Source of the DNA: Polyangiaceae bacterium
GTDB lineage: Bacteria; Myxococcota_A; Polyangia; Polyangiales; Polyangiaceae
Direction of reading: 5' to 3'
Length of the DNA: 59,522 nt
NCBI GenBank assembly: GCA_029266615.1
Contig: JAQSWN010000046.1
Location: forward strand, 1 to 59,522
Shown: one piece after another, positions 34,001 to 42,374 of the stretch
How the letters are laid out: the number at the start of each line of letters is the position of its first letter
Position numbering within the stretch: position 1 is the stretch's first letter
Position numbers and translations under genes: made by a program
Notes under the pieces: generated by a model
Seen by the model: only the letters and a program-made list of their open reading frames with translations
What the model was told of the DNA's origin: nothing
Database searches by the model: none

Positions 34001-34656
34001 ACGCCGAGCGCCGCTTCAAGGAGCTCAACGATCAGAAGGTGGACATCGAGAAGGCGCTGATCGAGCTCGAGCACGCCATCAAGCACATGAACAAGGAGTC
34101 TCGTCGTCGCTTCAAAGAGACGTTCGAGGCCGTCAACGACTTGTTCAAGAAGACGTTCTACAAGATGTTCCGCGGCGGCAAGGCCGAGCTCACTCTCACC
34201 GATCCCGACGACCTCCTGGGCAGCGGCGTGGAGATCATGGCCCAACCGCCCGGCAAGAAGCTCGGCAATATCGAGCTCATGAGCGGCGGCGAAAAGGCGC
34301 TCACCGCCGTTTCCCTCATCTTTGCCATCTTCCAGCATCGCCCCTCGCCCTTCTGCATCTTGGACGAAGTCGACGCCCCCTTGGACGAGGCAAACGTCAC
34401 CCGCTACAACGAGGCGATCCGCAGCATGACGCACAGCTCGCAGTTCATCTTGATCACCCACATCAAGAAGACGATGCAGAGCGTGGACGTGCTCTACGGC
34501 GTGACGATGGGCGAACCCGGCGTTTCACGCGTCGTCAGCGTCAAAGTCAACGAGAGCAGCGTCGCCCGCAGCGACGCGCGCTCCGCCCTGGGCACGCGCG
34601 AGTCGGGGCAGCCCGCTTCCGGCGAGGGCAACCAGTCGTCGACCGCGGTCGCCTGA
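31009..34656 (+). CDS. smc: Chromosome segregation protein SMC
   Basis: 1215 aa. Walker A G31-P-N-G-C-G-K-S38, long coiled coil, a hinge around 520-670 (R-V-L-G-L-V-A-D-R-L to V-S-G-G-S-G), second coiled coil, ABC signature L-M-S-G-G-E-K-A-L near 1090 and Walker B C-I-L-D-E-V-D-A-P-L-D-E near 1117. It forms the condensin ring that compacts and segregates chromosomes with ScpA/ScpB, whose genes are not here. It starts at ATG 31009 with the conserved K-L-E-I-T-G-F-K-S-F. Confidence 0.96.
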   Translation: MHIKKLEITGFKSFVDRSVIHFDHDIVGIVGPNGCGKSNIVDAIRWTLGEQSAKHLRGRAMEDVIFNGSESRGPNGMAEVTLTFDNTNPEYAESLPPEYKDYPEIAVTRRLFRDGTSEYLLNKTQVRLRDVTELFLGTGVGTKAYSIVEQGRIGQIVSSRPEDRRLFIEEAAGITKYKQRRKQAERKMDLTRQNLLRITDIVSEIDRSRASLKRQVAKAERFIEYRKELDDLSLHDASHRLLELIVTERVETEGLAEASEKAGSSRTALRERESEIEVVREQAGATESRTDEASRRAFEADNEVSTLHADIERSRDRLTHLGDRISSGRNELEEIHTRVAGLKNEQADFSARIDDLSQDERAREADALAETEALAELQGEEARASDEVMELRRKTGELTALAAGAEARIDGVAQRVAEGRTRRDKMSSERDQVTAELADHVARKLALTQSVQEFAEGKKLSADEKAQLEKELEGLRSGLLDSERSVDTAKNELSIKRNRLRALEDLHRRLEGVGAGARALLGKGDARVLGLVADRLEAPEELTLAVAGLLGRTLQAVVVSETSAGLELLAELQKASRGRADVIGLSPTLALSEPKLVSDPRVLGRIADKLKFAEGDESLRALVGDAVYVQTAGDAVEISRTQGVVAVALDGTVARPDGVVSGGSGDDVASGMIEQKREMQQLRGEVTRLEAEHARVHADHTALRARLTEVGTALEHAREQAHVGEVAHITAEKDLARALNEIDRAESRIAKLATELTDTDAALELAAVQEGESRAQLDALRTELDKLNIELARAESTAAAWRERVATQLSLVTERKVRLAQVKEQVEAARAALERVASSLVELEARAHKLDEELDEASAAFGETAARIVIAREQRIDATQAAKLAHAELTEARALLEQVRGSLAGQESELKALRDALETLDEAVRKHEMAAQRIGLEREHLLTKVRERFRGLDLRRVVGDYHMRMPPDAEQRRRIDELTQLIDRMGPVNLDAKAEHDDAERRFKELNDQKVDIEKALIELEHAIKHMNKESRRRFKETFEAVNDLFKKTFYKMFRGGKAELTLTDPDDLLGSGVEIMAQPPGKKLGNIELMSGGEKALTAVSLIFAIFQHRPSPFCILDEVDAPLDEANVTRYNEAIRSMTHSSQFILITHIKKTMQSVDVLYGVTMGEPGVSRVVSVKVNESSVARSDARSALGTRESGQPASGEGNQSSTAVA

Positions 34657-34658
34657 TC

Positions 34659-34712
34659 GGCGGCGAGACCGCGCGCCGGAGCCTTCTCGAAGGGGCTGCG
34701 GCGCGCGCCGCC
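34659..34712. terminator. Long GC hairpin between convergent smc and the ECF-partner gene
   Basis: Nested stem: GGCGG with CCGCC and CGCGCGCC with GGCGCGCG, enclosing a smaller AGCC/GGCT stem. There is no T-run. Its position just between the two convergent stops suggests a two-way transcription barrier. Confidence 0.4.
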
Positions 34713-35275
34713 TACTGCTCGGATATCGTATCGAATTCGGCAATGACGTGCGGCTGCCCCGCCCGATACCCGATCACTCTCGAGTGAATGATGCCGACTG
34801 CGGCCGCGATGCGTGCCAACGGCGCCTCGCACACGGCGTACACCGTGCCGTCGATCGGATCCCAGCCGACGTCTCGGAAGACTTTGAGGTTCTCGCCGTC
34901 GGGCCTCTCGACGATGACGTCTACCGAGTCGTAGCCACGCACGTCCACCGGTACGTGCGTGATGACGAGCTCCGCGTCGTCGTCGATCTTTGGAAAGGTC
35001 GTCACGCGGGCACGCTTGGGCTCCATGACTTGAACGCGCAGCCCAGAGGCGATGAGCTCGTCCACCCGGGCGCGGCTGCTGCCCACGTCCAAGCCGCCGC
35101 GGGGGGCCAGGTGACGCATGATACGGCTGACTTTATCCAGGAATGTCGCTTCTTGGGCGGCGCCGGTGGCCGCTGCGAGGAACAGCTCCTCCTCGAAGGC
35201 GGTGGCTTCGTCTTCAGCCATGTCCCCGCTTTGGTAAGCGTCTAGGGCTTCGAACGGAGCGCGCTCCGCGGTCAT
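34712..35275 (-). CDS. Soluble partner protein of an ECF sigma factor (putative anti-sigma)
   Basis: 187 aa from ATG 35275, which overlaps the sigma stop by 4 nt. The N-terminal 60 residues are acidic and helical (L-D-A-Y-Q-S-G-D-M-A-E-D-E-A), like the head of anti-sigma factors but without the His-Cys zinc motif. The rest is a beta-rich domain (A-E-L-V-I-T-H-V-P-V-D-V-R-G-Y) with no membrane helix. A soluble anti-sigma or co-regulator is the best guess from gene order. Confidence 0.6.
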   Translation of the reverse strand: MTAERAPFEALDAYQSGDMAEDEATAFEEELFLAAATGAAQEATFLDKVSRIMRHLAPRGGLDVGSSRARVDELIASGLRVQVMEPKRARVTTFPKIDDDAELVITHVPVDVRGYDSVDVIVERPDGENLKVFRDVGWDPIDGTVYAVCEAPLARIAAAVGIIHSRVIGYRAGQPHVIAEFDTISEQ

Positions 35276-35862
35276 GCCGCCTCCCAGGACATTCGCTTGG
35301 CCATGCACTCCCGCAGGCTGGCGAGCGTGCGGTGGCGCATGACGCGCGCGTTTTGAGGCGTGATGTCCAGCGCGGCCGCGACCTCTTCGTGATCGCGCGC
35401 TTCCACGAAACCGAGCCGTACCACCTCGCGCGCCCGGCGCGACAGCTGGCTCACGCAATCTTCCAGATGGGCAATCTCGTACGGCTCCGACTCCACGGCT
35501 GGCACGGATACGGTCTGCAGCACGACGCCGTAAGTCTGCCACAGCGCCTCTCGACGCTCGCGCTGCCGCGCGCGGTCGAACGCGAGGTTGCGGCAGATGC
35601 CGAGCACGAAGCCGCCGACGCGGTCGCCCTGCTCCACTCGCCCGCCCCTCACCGCCTCCACCAACAAGAGCAGCACGTCCTGCGTGAACTCTTCAATCGC
35701 GTCGATACCGCGCAGACGGCGGCGCGCGAAAGCGCGCACCGCGGGAGCAAAGCGTTGACAGAGCGCTTCCTCGGCGGCGCGCTCACCGGCGCCGGCCTTG
35801 GCTACGAGCTCAGCCGGAGTGTCAGTCGCCAGCAGCGTCACGCCCGGAGAATAGCAGGTCAT
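35272..35862 (-). CDS. ECF RNA polymerase sigma factor
   Basis: 196 aa from ATG 35862; upstream in-frame sequence overlaps the divergent promoter region and is not coding-like. Region 2 has I-E-E-F-T-Q-D-V-L-L-L-L-V and D-R-V-G-G-F-V-L-G-I-C-R-N. Region 4 has L-S-R-R-A-R-E-V-V-R-L-G-F, then the helix-turn-helix I-T-P-Q-N-A-R-V-M-R-H-R. It would direct RNA polymerase to a stress regulon, and is co-translated with the partner gene (ATGA overlap). It is divergent from the cytochrome gene, which may be a target. Confidence 0.85.
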   Translation of the reverse strand: MTCYSPGVTLLATDTPAELVAKAGAGERAAEEALCQRFAPAVRAFARRRLRGIDAIEEFTQDVLLLLVEAVRGGRVEQGDRVGGFVLGICRNLAFDRARQRERREALWQTYGVVLQTVSVPAVESEPYEIAHLEDCVSQLSRRAREVVRLGFVEARDHEEVAAALDITPQNARVMRHRTLASLRECMAKRMSWEAA

Positions 35863-35920
35863 TCGTGTCCTCCAACAGGGCTTGCTCGGCCGGAGGCCCA
35901 AAAAATATTTCGACACCGCC

Positions 35921-35929
35921 CTGTAACAG
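35921..35929. promoter_or_regulatory. CTGTAACAG near-palindrome in the sigma/cytochrome divergent region
   Basis: A 9-bp near-palindrome lies 59 bp upstream of the sigma start and 34 bp before the cytochrome start. AAC-containing -35 elements are typical for ECF sigma factors, so it may be a promoter element for either gene. Weak evidence. Confidence 0.25.
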
Positions 35930-35962
35930 AATCCTGGGGCGCTCCACTTCGGGGGGCAAGCT

Positions 35963-36952
35963 ATGCAGAAGTCATCTTGGAAGCGGAGGATGGGTCGGGT
36001 CGGTATCGGGGCCGCCGTGGTCGTCGGGGCGCTGAGCGTCTTCACGTACGTGCGCGCGACTCGCAAGATCGAGGCCCCTTACCCGAATATTCACGCCAGT
36101 CGGGATCTAGCGGTGATCGAACGAGGGCAATACCTGGTGGAAGGCGCCGCGCACTGTGGAGAGTGTCATGGCGCGAAGGACCCGCCCGCGACCTCGCTCC
36201 GCGGCCGACCGATGACGGGCGGTAAGGAGTTTCACACCCTCATTGGCACGTTTCGCGCTCCCAACATCACGACGGACGCGGAGACGGGCATTGGCCGCCT
36301 CAAGGATGAAGAGATTGCGCGGCTCATTCGCTATGGGGTGAAGCCGAACGGTCAGGCCGCGCTGCCATTCATGCCGTACGCCAACCTTTCGGACGAGGAC
36401 TTGACCGCCGTTATCTCTTATCTGCGCACCCAGAAGCCGGTGCGAAGCGAAGTGGCGGATCACGATGTGAACCCGCTCGGACGCATCGTCCAAGCGTACG
36501 TGCTGGAGCCGAAGGGCCCGACCGGTACGCCCAAGAAGAGCTTTCCGCCCGCGCCGACGGCCGAGTACGGCGAGTACATCGCCCACAACATTGGTAACTG
36601 TGTGATGTGCCACACCAAGGTGGACATGAAAACCGGCGCGTTCGCGGGGCCGACGTTCGGTGGCGGCGCCGAGCACGAGGCGGTGGGCAACCCCCGCAAG
36701 AAGTTCCTGAGTCCAAACCTCACCCCCGACCCCCGCTGGGGCTGGCTCCAAGGCTGGTCGGAAGACGCTTTCGTCCAGCGCTTCCACGCCGGGCGCGCTC
36801 ACACCGACTCCCCGATGCCTTGGGAGTCTTTCCAGGGCATGACCGCCGACGATTTGCGTGCGCTTTATCGCTACTTCAAAACGCTGTCTCCCGCGCAAAC
36901 TGGGCCAGATCCTCGCGAGCACCAAGTCGTGCTCACGGCGTCGAACCCATGA
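35963..36952 (+). CDS. Membrane-anchored dihaem cytochrome c
   Basis: 329 aa. N-terminal anchor V-G-I-G-A-A-V-V-V-G-A-L-S-V-F, then two c-type haem sites: C-G-E-C-H near residue 66 and C-V-M-C-H near 213, each in an N-I-T-T-D/N-L-T-P-D context that supplies distal Met ligands (M-P-Y-A and M-P-W). It resembles the cytochrome subunits of membrane alcohol/sugar dehydrogenases and carries electrons in the periplasm. No dehydrogenase gene is adjacent. Its 3' end overlaps the next, convergent gene by 20 bp. Confidence 0.9.
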   Translation: MQKSSWKRRMGRVGIGAAVVVGALSVFTYVRATRKIEAPYPNIHASRDLAVIERGQYLVEGAAHCGECHGAKDPPATSLRGRPMTGGKEFHTLIGTFRAPNITTDAETGIGRLKDEEIARLIRYGVKPNGQAALPFMPYANLSDEDLTAVISYLRTQKPVRSEVADHDVNPLGRIVQAYVLEPKGPTGTPKKSFPPAPTAEYGEYIAHNIGNCVMCHTKVDMKTGAFAGPTFGGGAEHEAVGNPRKKFLSPNLTPDPRWGWLQGWSEDAFVQRFHAGRAHTDSPMPWESFQGMTADDLRALYRYFKTLSPAQTGPDPREHQVVLTASNP

Positions 36953-37772
36953 GCGGGTCGCAATTGCGCTGACCCAAGTCCGAGAACGTATTGGCGCCGA
37001 AGGTTACCCATTCGGCGTCGATGGCGAAGGGGGTTGTGGGATCCGTACGCCCCTTCGTCACCTCGCAGCGGCGTTGCAAGGTGTGATCCAGCGTCGCTCC
37101 CATTCCCCAACTATCACCAGGATCCACCCCGATCTCGCCGATGATGTCTTGCACGACGCCTTGGCAAACGAGAGCGAGCGCGTCGTCGCCATTGAAGCTC
37201 AGGCTGGTCGCCCGAGTGCAAGGCGCTTGCTGGGTCTTTCCGAGTTCCGTGGAGCAGAGGACGTAAACTTCACGAGTCGCGACCTGGCCACTGAGCGCCA
37301 GCTTGGTGGGCTCCGTCTTCCCGTTGAAGAACGTTTGAAGCTCGCAACCTTCGAGCGAGCCGCCTTGCAGCGCGAAGATCTCGAGCGCCTTGTCGCTGTT
37401 CTTTCCTTCGACGTATTCGCTGAACAGCAGCTCCGGCGGAGGCGCGGCGACTTCTCCGCCCTCCCCGCCAGCGCCGGCGGCGACTCCGCCTTCCCCCCCG
37501 CTGCTCGGCTTGACGGTCGCGCTCCCGCCGGCAGTAGCGCCGCCCTTCGAGGCGCTACTGCCGCCCTTGGCGACGGTGGCGGGATCCTTGACCGGGACGC
37601 TGCAGTTGCTGCCCGAAGCTCCGCTCGCTCCGGCCACCCCCGTGACGCCCTCTGCCGGCCCGGCGCCGCCGCTCGCACGCGGCTGTCCATACCCGTCCGG
37701 CAACGCCAGATCTTGCCCGCAGCCCAAGACACTTGCCGACCCCATGATCCAAACCCATCCCGATCTCGTCAT
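36933..37772 (-). CDS. Secreted lipoprotein with lamin-tail-like (LTD) domain
   Basis: 279 aa from ATG 37772; the upstream extension is noise. The signal ends S-V-L-G-C (lipobox). A low-complexity Gly/Ala/Ser linker (about 30-110) precedes a C-terminal domain starting L-L-F-S-E-Y-V-E-G-K-N-S-D-K-A-L-E-I, a lamin-tail-type opening, with C-E-L and V-Y-V-L-C-S and a Cys near the end. LTDs in bacterial surface proteins are thought to bind ligands or tether nucleases. No enzyme domain is present. Confidence 0.75.
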   Translation of the reverse strand: MTRSGWVWIMGSASVLGCGQDLALPDGYGQPRASGGAGPAEGVTGVAGASGASGSNCSVPVKDPATVAKGGSSASKGGATAGGSATVKPSSGGEGGVAAGAGGEGGEVAAPPPELLFSEYVEGKNSDKALEIFALQGGSLEGCELQTFFNGKTEPTKLALSGQVATREVYVLCSTELGKTQQAPCTRATSLSFNGDDALALVCQGVVQDIIGEIGVDPGDSWGMGATLDHTLQRRCEVTKGRTDPTTPFAIDAEWVTFGANTFSDLGQRNCDPLMGSTP

Positions 37773-37931
37773 GAGCCCCGTTCGGTCGCGCTTCGCCTGA
37801 GTTGCCGATTTCTTGCCGCCACTTTGACGACCGAACAGGCGCCGCGTGCCATCGCGTCGCAGCTGCCATCGTAGGGTGTCGCTTTTCGGCAATGGCGCTA
37901 CTGGTACGAAGCTTGAATAGAGGCGACGGAG

Positions 37932-39011
37932 ATGGTGCCGGTACGTTCAGGGCGATGGTACCTTCCCGCGCTGGGGCTCCTACTGCTGCTCTTGGTGGGC
38001 TTGGAGGCGGTTCGCCGCTCGCGAGCGCCGGGGCACCAAGCGCGGTCGGCACGCAAAACGTCGGCTTCAGGGCAAACGGCAATGGTAGCGGCGCCGTTAG
38101 TGCGCCCGCACACGGAGCAGCCCCGCCCATTGTCGCCCGTTCTCCCGGAGAGCGCCCCGACGACCTCGGCGTCGTCACCGCTCGCCCTGCCGCTCACGCC
38201 CAGCGTGCTGTCAGCACATGGGACCGCGCTCGCTAATCGAGCGCGCTCGGTCTGGGTGGAGCGCGCGATGTGTGGTCCCGGCTCAGTCAAGCTTTCGGAC
38301 TGGGCGCGCTACCTGCAAGGCTTTCGGGAGCAAGAATCGCTGGATCTCGAGGTGCATTTCGATTTCGCGGTCGCGCCCTCGGTGGCTCTACACATCGCGC
38401 GCGTAGTGTTCGGCGCGAGCTTGGACGTGCACCGAGCGACGGGGTTGAGGGTTCCGCCGCCGGCCGTCTACGTGCACCGCGACTTGGTGACACTGCGAAG
38501 CTACTCGTGCCTGCCGAGTAATGCGGTCGCGTTCTACGATGGCGCCATCCACGTGCCCGACCCGTCCAAGGACGAAGGGCTCGAGATCGAGATCCGGCGC
38601 AGCGTCGTCCATGAGTACACTCACCACGCGCTCTTCAGCGCCGGTATTCGCGAGCCAATCTGGTTTCAAGAAGGGTTGGCCATGCACGTCGCGCTCGAGC
38701 CTTGGCGCAACTTCGACATCACCCCCCCGGGGCTGGACATGAGGGACATGGTGACGGGCTTTCCGCACACCGCGCCCCCGAAGCTTTCGGAGCGCTTCTA
38801 CGGTCAGGCCTACCAAATGCTGGAGCTTCTGCAGAGCTTGTGCGGTCCTCAGCCCGACTGCGACAACCGCCAGTTGGTCAAGGCGCTGGTCGAAGGCGCA
38901 CCGGCCGCGACCTTCTTCGAAGACATGATAGCCGCGCGGGCACCTCGCTCCCAGGTGAGCCCGCTCGAGCTGTGGCGCATGTACTTCGGTGGTTTACGAC
39001 CGGCTCAGTGA
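37932..39011 (+). CDS. Membrane-anchored gluzincin-type metallopeptidase
   Basis: 359 aa. N-terminal anchor (L-P-A-L-G-L-L-L-L-L-L-V-G-L), Ser/Pro-rich spacer to about 95, then a catalytic-type domain: H-E-Y-T-H-H supplies the two zinc His and the catalytic Glu, and W-F-Q-E-G-L-A the third ligand Glu, as in MA-clan peptidases. It is exported. Four cysteines could form disulfides. It converges on dnaE2, with the stops overlapping by 7 bp. Confidence 0.75.
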   Translation: MVPVRSGRWYLPALGLLLLLLVGLEAVRRSRAPGHQARSARKTSASGQTAMVAAPLVRPHTEQPRPLSPVLPESAPTTSASSPLALPLTPSVLSAHGTALANRARSVWVERAMCGPGSVKLSDWARYLQGFREQESLDLEVHFDFAVAPSVALHIARVVFGASLDVHRATGLRVPPPAVYVHRDLVTLRSYSCLPSNAVAFYDGAIHVPDPSKDEGLEIEIRRSVVHEYTHHALFSAGIREPIWFQEGLAMHVALEPWRNFDITPPGLDMRDMVTGFPHTAPPKLSERFYGQAYQMLELLQSLCGPQPDCDNRQLVKALVEGAPAATFFEDMIAARAPRSQVSPLELWRMYFGGLRPAQ

Positions 39012-42000
39012 AAATCGCGAGACACTTTGGAGATGTCGCGCCCCGGCACGTCCAACCGTAGCAAGGATTCGACCATGACGTGGATCACGGGGGCGACGTC
39101 GGCGGCTTCGTCCACTAGCGGGTCGTGTGGCGTCGTCACGTGAACGCCGGGGGGGCGGCCCTGCCGCTCGATGGTGCCGCGCGCCAGCATGATGGCGGCG
39201 TGACGCGCCGGCAGACGGTACTGTTCGTACACGCGGCTCCACAAAACGAGGTTCAAAAATCCTGTTTCATCCTCGAGGGTGATGAAGACGACGCCGCTCG
39301 CGGTCGCGGGCTGCTGCCGGCAAGTGACGATGCCCGCCACCTCCACGCGCTGGCCCTGACGGCAATCGAACAGCTCGGCGGCGGTTACCACCCGGCGCGC
39401 TCGCAACCCATCGCGGAAATGGCGCATGGGGTGATCGCCAACAGAGAGGCCTTTATGCCGGTAGTCCATGAGTAGCCGTTCCCCGGCGCGTAGCTCCGGC
39501 AAGCGCTCGACCGGCTCCGGGACGGCACGCTGCCCGAACAGCCCCGGAGCACGCGGTGCCCTCGCCTGCCACAGCGCCGCGCGTCGCGAAGGAGCCAGAC
39601 TCTCGAAGGCGCCGGCCTCGGCCAGCGCCTCCACGTCGTCCTTGCGTAAGTCGCAGCGGCGGACCACGTCGTCCACATTCGCGAAGCGCCACTCGCCGCG
39701 AACGGCTTCAATACGCCTCGCTACACTCTCGCCGATGCCTTTGACCAGCCGCAAGCCGAGACGCAAAGCCGAAGAGCCGTCCTCGAGCTTTTCCAGCGTG
39801 CTGTCCCAATTGCTCCACGCGACGTCCACGTCTCGAACCGTCACGCCATGACGCACGGCGTCTTGAATGAGGGTTGAGGGCGTGTAAAAGCCCATCGGTT
39901 GAGAATTCAGGAGCGCGCAGCAAAAGTGCGCCGGAAAGTGCAGCTTCTCCCAGGAAGATGCGTAAACCAAGAGCGCGAACGAGGCAGCGTGGGACTCCGG
40001 AAAGCCGTATTCGCCGAAGCCCTTGATCTGCTCGAACAAGGCTTCCCCGAACTCGCGGCGGATGCCGTTCTTTTCGAACCCACTCAGCAAACGATCGCGG
40101 TGGCGCACCAAACGGCCGTTCTTCTTCCACGCCGCCATGTCACGCCGCAGCTGGTCCGCCTCGCCCCCCGAGTAACCCGCGCCCACGATGGCAATCTCCA
40201 TCACCTGCTCTTGAAAGAGCGGCACTCCCAGCGTCCGATCTAGAATCGGCTCCAAGAGCGGGTGCGGCGAAGTGGGCTTCTCCTCGCCATTTCGGCGCTT
40301 CAAATACGGGTGAACCATGCCGCCCTGGATTGGCCCCGGCCGTACGATCGCGACCTCGATCACCAAATCGTAAAATTTCTTGGGACGAAGTCGCGGCAAC
40401 ATGGCCATCTGTGCGCGGCTCTCGATTTGAAAGACGCCGACCGTATCCGCCTTGCTGATCATGGCGTAAACGGCGCGCTCTTCTCGAGGGATGCGCGTCA
40501 TCGCCAAAATCGGATCGAATTCCTTCATCGGCGTCGCACCTTCCGGCACGGGCAGCGCGCCGTCGGCGTGAATCAAAGCCAGCGCCTTGCGGATGGCCGT
40601 CAACATTCCGAGCCCCAAGACGTCCACCTTGAAAAAGCCGAGGTCGTCGATGTCGTCTTTGTCCCACGGCACCACCGTGCGGTTCGCCATCCGCCCTGGC
40701 TCCACCGGAGCCACGTTGGAGAGCGACTCCGCCGACAAGACGAAGCCGCCCACATGGATCGATAAGTGCCGCGGAAAACCACCGAGCTGCCGCGACAGCT
40801 CGATCACCTGACTCAGCCGTTTACCCTCTACGTCCAGGCCCAAGCTTCGCGCGTGCTTCTCGCTCTGCTCCGCGTCGTCCCAGTGGCCAATCGACGAGCT
40901 CAACCGTTCCACCGTATCCAGCGGCAGACTGAAGGCTTTGCCTACCTCGCGCAGCGCGGATTTTCCCCGGTAGCAAATCACCTCCGAGACCATGGCCGCG
41001 CGGTCGCGACCCCACTTCTCGTAGATTGCCTGGATCACCTCCTCACGCCGCTCGTGCTCGAAGTCCACGTCGATGTCCGGCGGCTCGGCACGCTCCACGC
41101 TCAAGAACCGTTCGAACAGCAGGTTGGACTCCGAAGGGTTCACGGCGGTGATCCCGAGCGCGTAGCAAACCGCGCTGTTGGCCGCGCTTCCGCGCCCCTG
41201 GCACAAGATCTTGCGAGTGCGCGCCATCTCCACCACCTCGCGCGTGCTCAAGAAATACGGCGCGACCGACATGCGCCGGATCACGTCCAACTCCTTTTCG
41301 ACCTGATCGCGCACCGTCGCCGGCACCCCCGTCGTGAAGCGCTCGCGCAGGCCGTCCTCGGTCAGCCGCCGCAGCTTCTCGTCCGCGCCCTCTCCCGGCT
41401 CGAGCGTGCACGGGAACTGGTACTTCAGCTCCGTGAGTGAAAACGTGAGCCCTTCCCCCACCTCGCCCGCGCGCTCCACCCACTCGGGGTGGTCGGCAAA
41501 ACGTCGGCGCATGGACGCCTCCGAAGCCAGCGTCGCCTCCGCATTGGGTGGCAGCGCCGTCCCCGCTCGCTCCAACGTCGTCCCCAGCCGGATGCAGTGC
41601 AGCACGTCCGCGAGCGGCTTGCGTGACCGATCGTGGTACAGCGGCCGCGAGCTCGCCACGACGTCGAGCCCGTGCTCGGCCGACCAGCGCTCGACCGCCT
41701 CGATGCGCTCCCGATCGAATCCATCTCGATGCCGGTGCGCGGCCAAGAAGCCGCGTCCCCCGAACACTTCACGAACCGTTTGCAGAAGCGCGCGCGAAGG
41801 CGTGCTCGAGTCTCCAGGTCGACGCGGCGCCGGAACGATTGCTACCAGCCCCTCGTGGTGTCGTTCCAGCCAATCGAGCCGGAGCGCGCTCGTTCCCTTT
41901 TCGCGCCCCTCGTGCGACAGCGTCAGCAAGCGACACAAGTTTTGGTAGCCGCGATGGGTCTTTACGAGCAATGCCAGCACCGGCGGCTCCACCTCCTTCG

Positions 42001-42214
42001 GGTGTTCACCGACCGTCAGCTCCGCTCCCACGATCACGCGCTGCCCCAGCTCGCGCGCTGCTCGAAGCGCACGCACCGAACCGTACAGCCCATCTCGATC
42101 GCACAGCGCGACCGCAGAGAGCTTCAGCTCGAGCGCGCGGCACACTACCTCTTCAGGGTGAGAGGCTCCGCGCAGGAACGAAAACGAAGAGCGGGCGAGC
42201 AGCTCGGTGAACAC
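39005..42214 (-). CDS. dnaE2: Error-prone DNA polymerase DnaE2
   Basis: 1069 aa, a normal DnaE2 length. N-terminal PHP domain (F-S-F-L-R-G-A-S-H-P-E-E), polymerase palm with P-P-D-I-D-V-D-F-E-H-E-R, K-V-D-V-L-G-L-G-M, and a C-terminal OB domain ending in D-I-S-K-V-S-R-D-F-H. Start GTG 42214 gives the expected M-F-T-E-L-L-A-R-S. It performs SOS translesion synthesis with ImuA/ImuB. A LexA-like box ends 2 nt before the GTG, so the mRNA may be leaderless. Confidence 0.95.
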   Translation of the reverse strand: MFTELLARSSFSFLRGASHPEEVVCRALELKLSAVALCDRDGLYGSVRALRAARELGQRVIVGAELTVGEHPKEVEPPVLALLVKTHRGYQNLCRLLTLSHEGREKGTSALRLDWLERHHEGLVAIVPAPRRPGDSSTPSRALLQTVREVFGGRGFLAAHRHRDGFDRERIEAVERWSAEHGLDVVASSRPLYHDRSRKPLADVLHCIRLGTTLERAGTALPPNAEATLASEASMRRRFADHPEWVERAGEVGEGLTFSLTELKYQFPCTLEPGEGADEKLRRLTEDGLRERFTTGVPATVRDQVEKELDVIRRMSVAPYFLSTREVVEMARTRKILCQGRGSAANSAVCYALGITAVNPSESNLLFERFLSVERAEPPDIDVDFEHERREEVIQAIYEKWGRDRAAMVSEVICYRGKSALREVGKAFSLPLDTVERLSSSIGHWDDAEQSEKHARSLGLDVEGKRLSQVIELSRQLGGFPRHLSIHVGGFVLSAESLSNVAPVEPGRMANRTVVPWDKDDIDDLGFFKVDVLGLGMLTAIRKALALIHADGALPVPEGATPMKEFDPILAMTRIPREERAVYAMISKADTVGVFQIESRAQMAMLPRLRPKKFYDLVIEVAIVRPGPIQGGMVHPYLKRRNGEEKPTSPHPLLEPILDRTLGVPLFQEQVMEIAIVGAGYSGGEADQLRRDMAAWKKNGRLVRHRDRLLSGFEKNGIRREFGEALFEQIKGFGEYGFPESHAASFALLVYASSWEKLHFPAHFCCALLNSQPMGFYTPSTLIQDAVRHGVTVRDVDVAWSNWDSTLEKLEDGSSALRLGLRLVKGIGESVARRIEAVRGEWRFANVDDVVRRCDLRKDDVEALAEAGAFESLAPSRRAALWQARAPRAPGLFGQRAVPEPVERLPELRAGERLLMDYRHKGLSVGDHPMRHFRDGLRARRVVTAAELFDCRQGQRVEVAGIVTCRQQPATASGVVFITLEDETGFLNLVLWSRVYEQYRLPARHAAIMLARGTIERQGRPPGVHVTTPHDPLVDEAADVAPVIHVMVESLLRLDVPGRDISKVSRDFH

Positions 42215-42216
42215 TC

Positions 42217-42233
42217 ACTGAACACGCTATCAG
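42217..42233 (-). promoter_or_regulatory. LexA-like operator of dnaE2
   Basis: The minus strand reads CTGATAGCGTGTTCAGT, then GA and the GTG start. It matches 15 of 17 positions of the Myxococcus LexA consensus as I remember it (CTRHAMRYBYGTTCAGS). TAGCGT inside it can serve as a -10 element, which would put the transcription start at or next to the start codon. Confidence 0.65.
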
Positions 42234-42374
42234 TAGCAACAGGGAGGCAAGACCCATTCTTATTTCAGATTAAATTCGCGCAGTTGTGGCTACTCTCAAA
42301 GGTAGCTTCTAGACGTGCGTTCGCGACATAGGGCACCGACGCGGCACGGCTCCTGCCCCGCGTCACGCTCCGCC

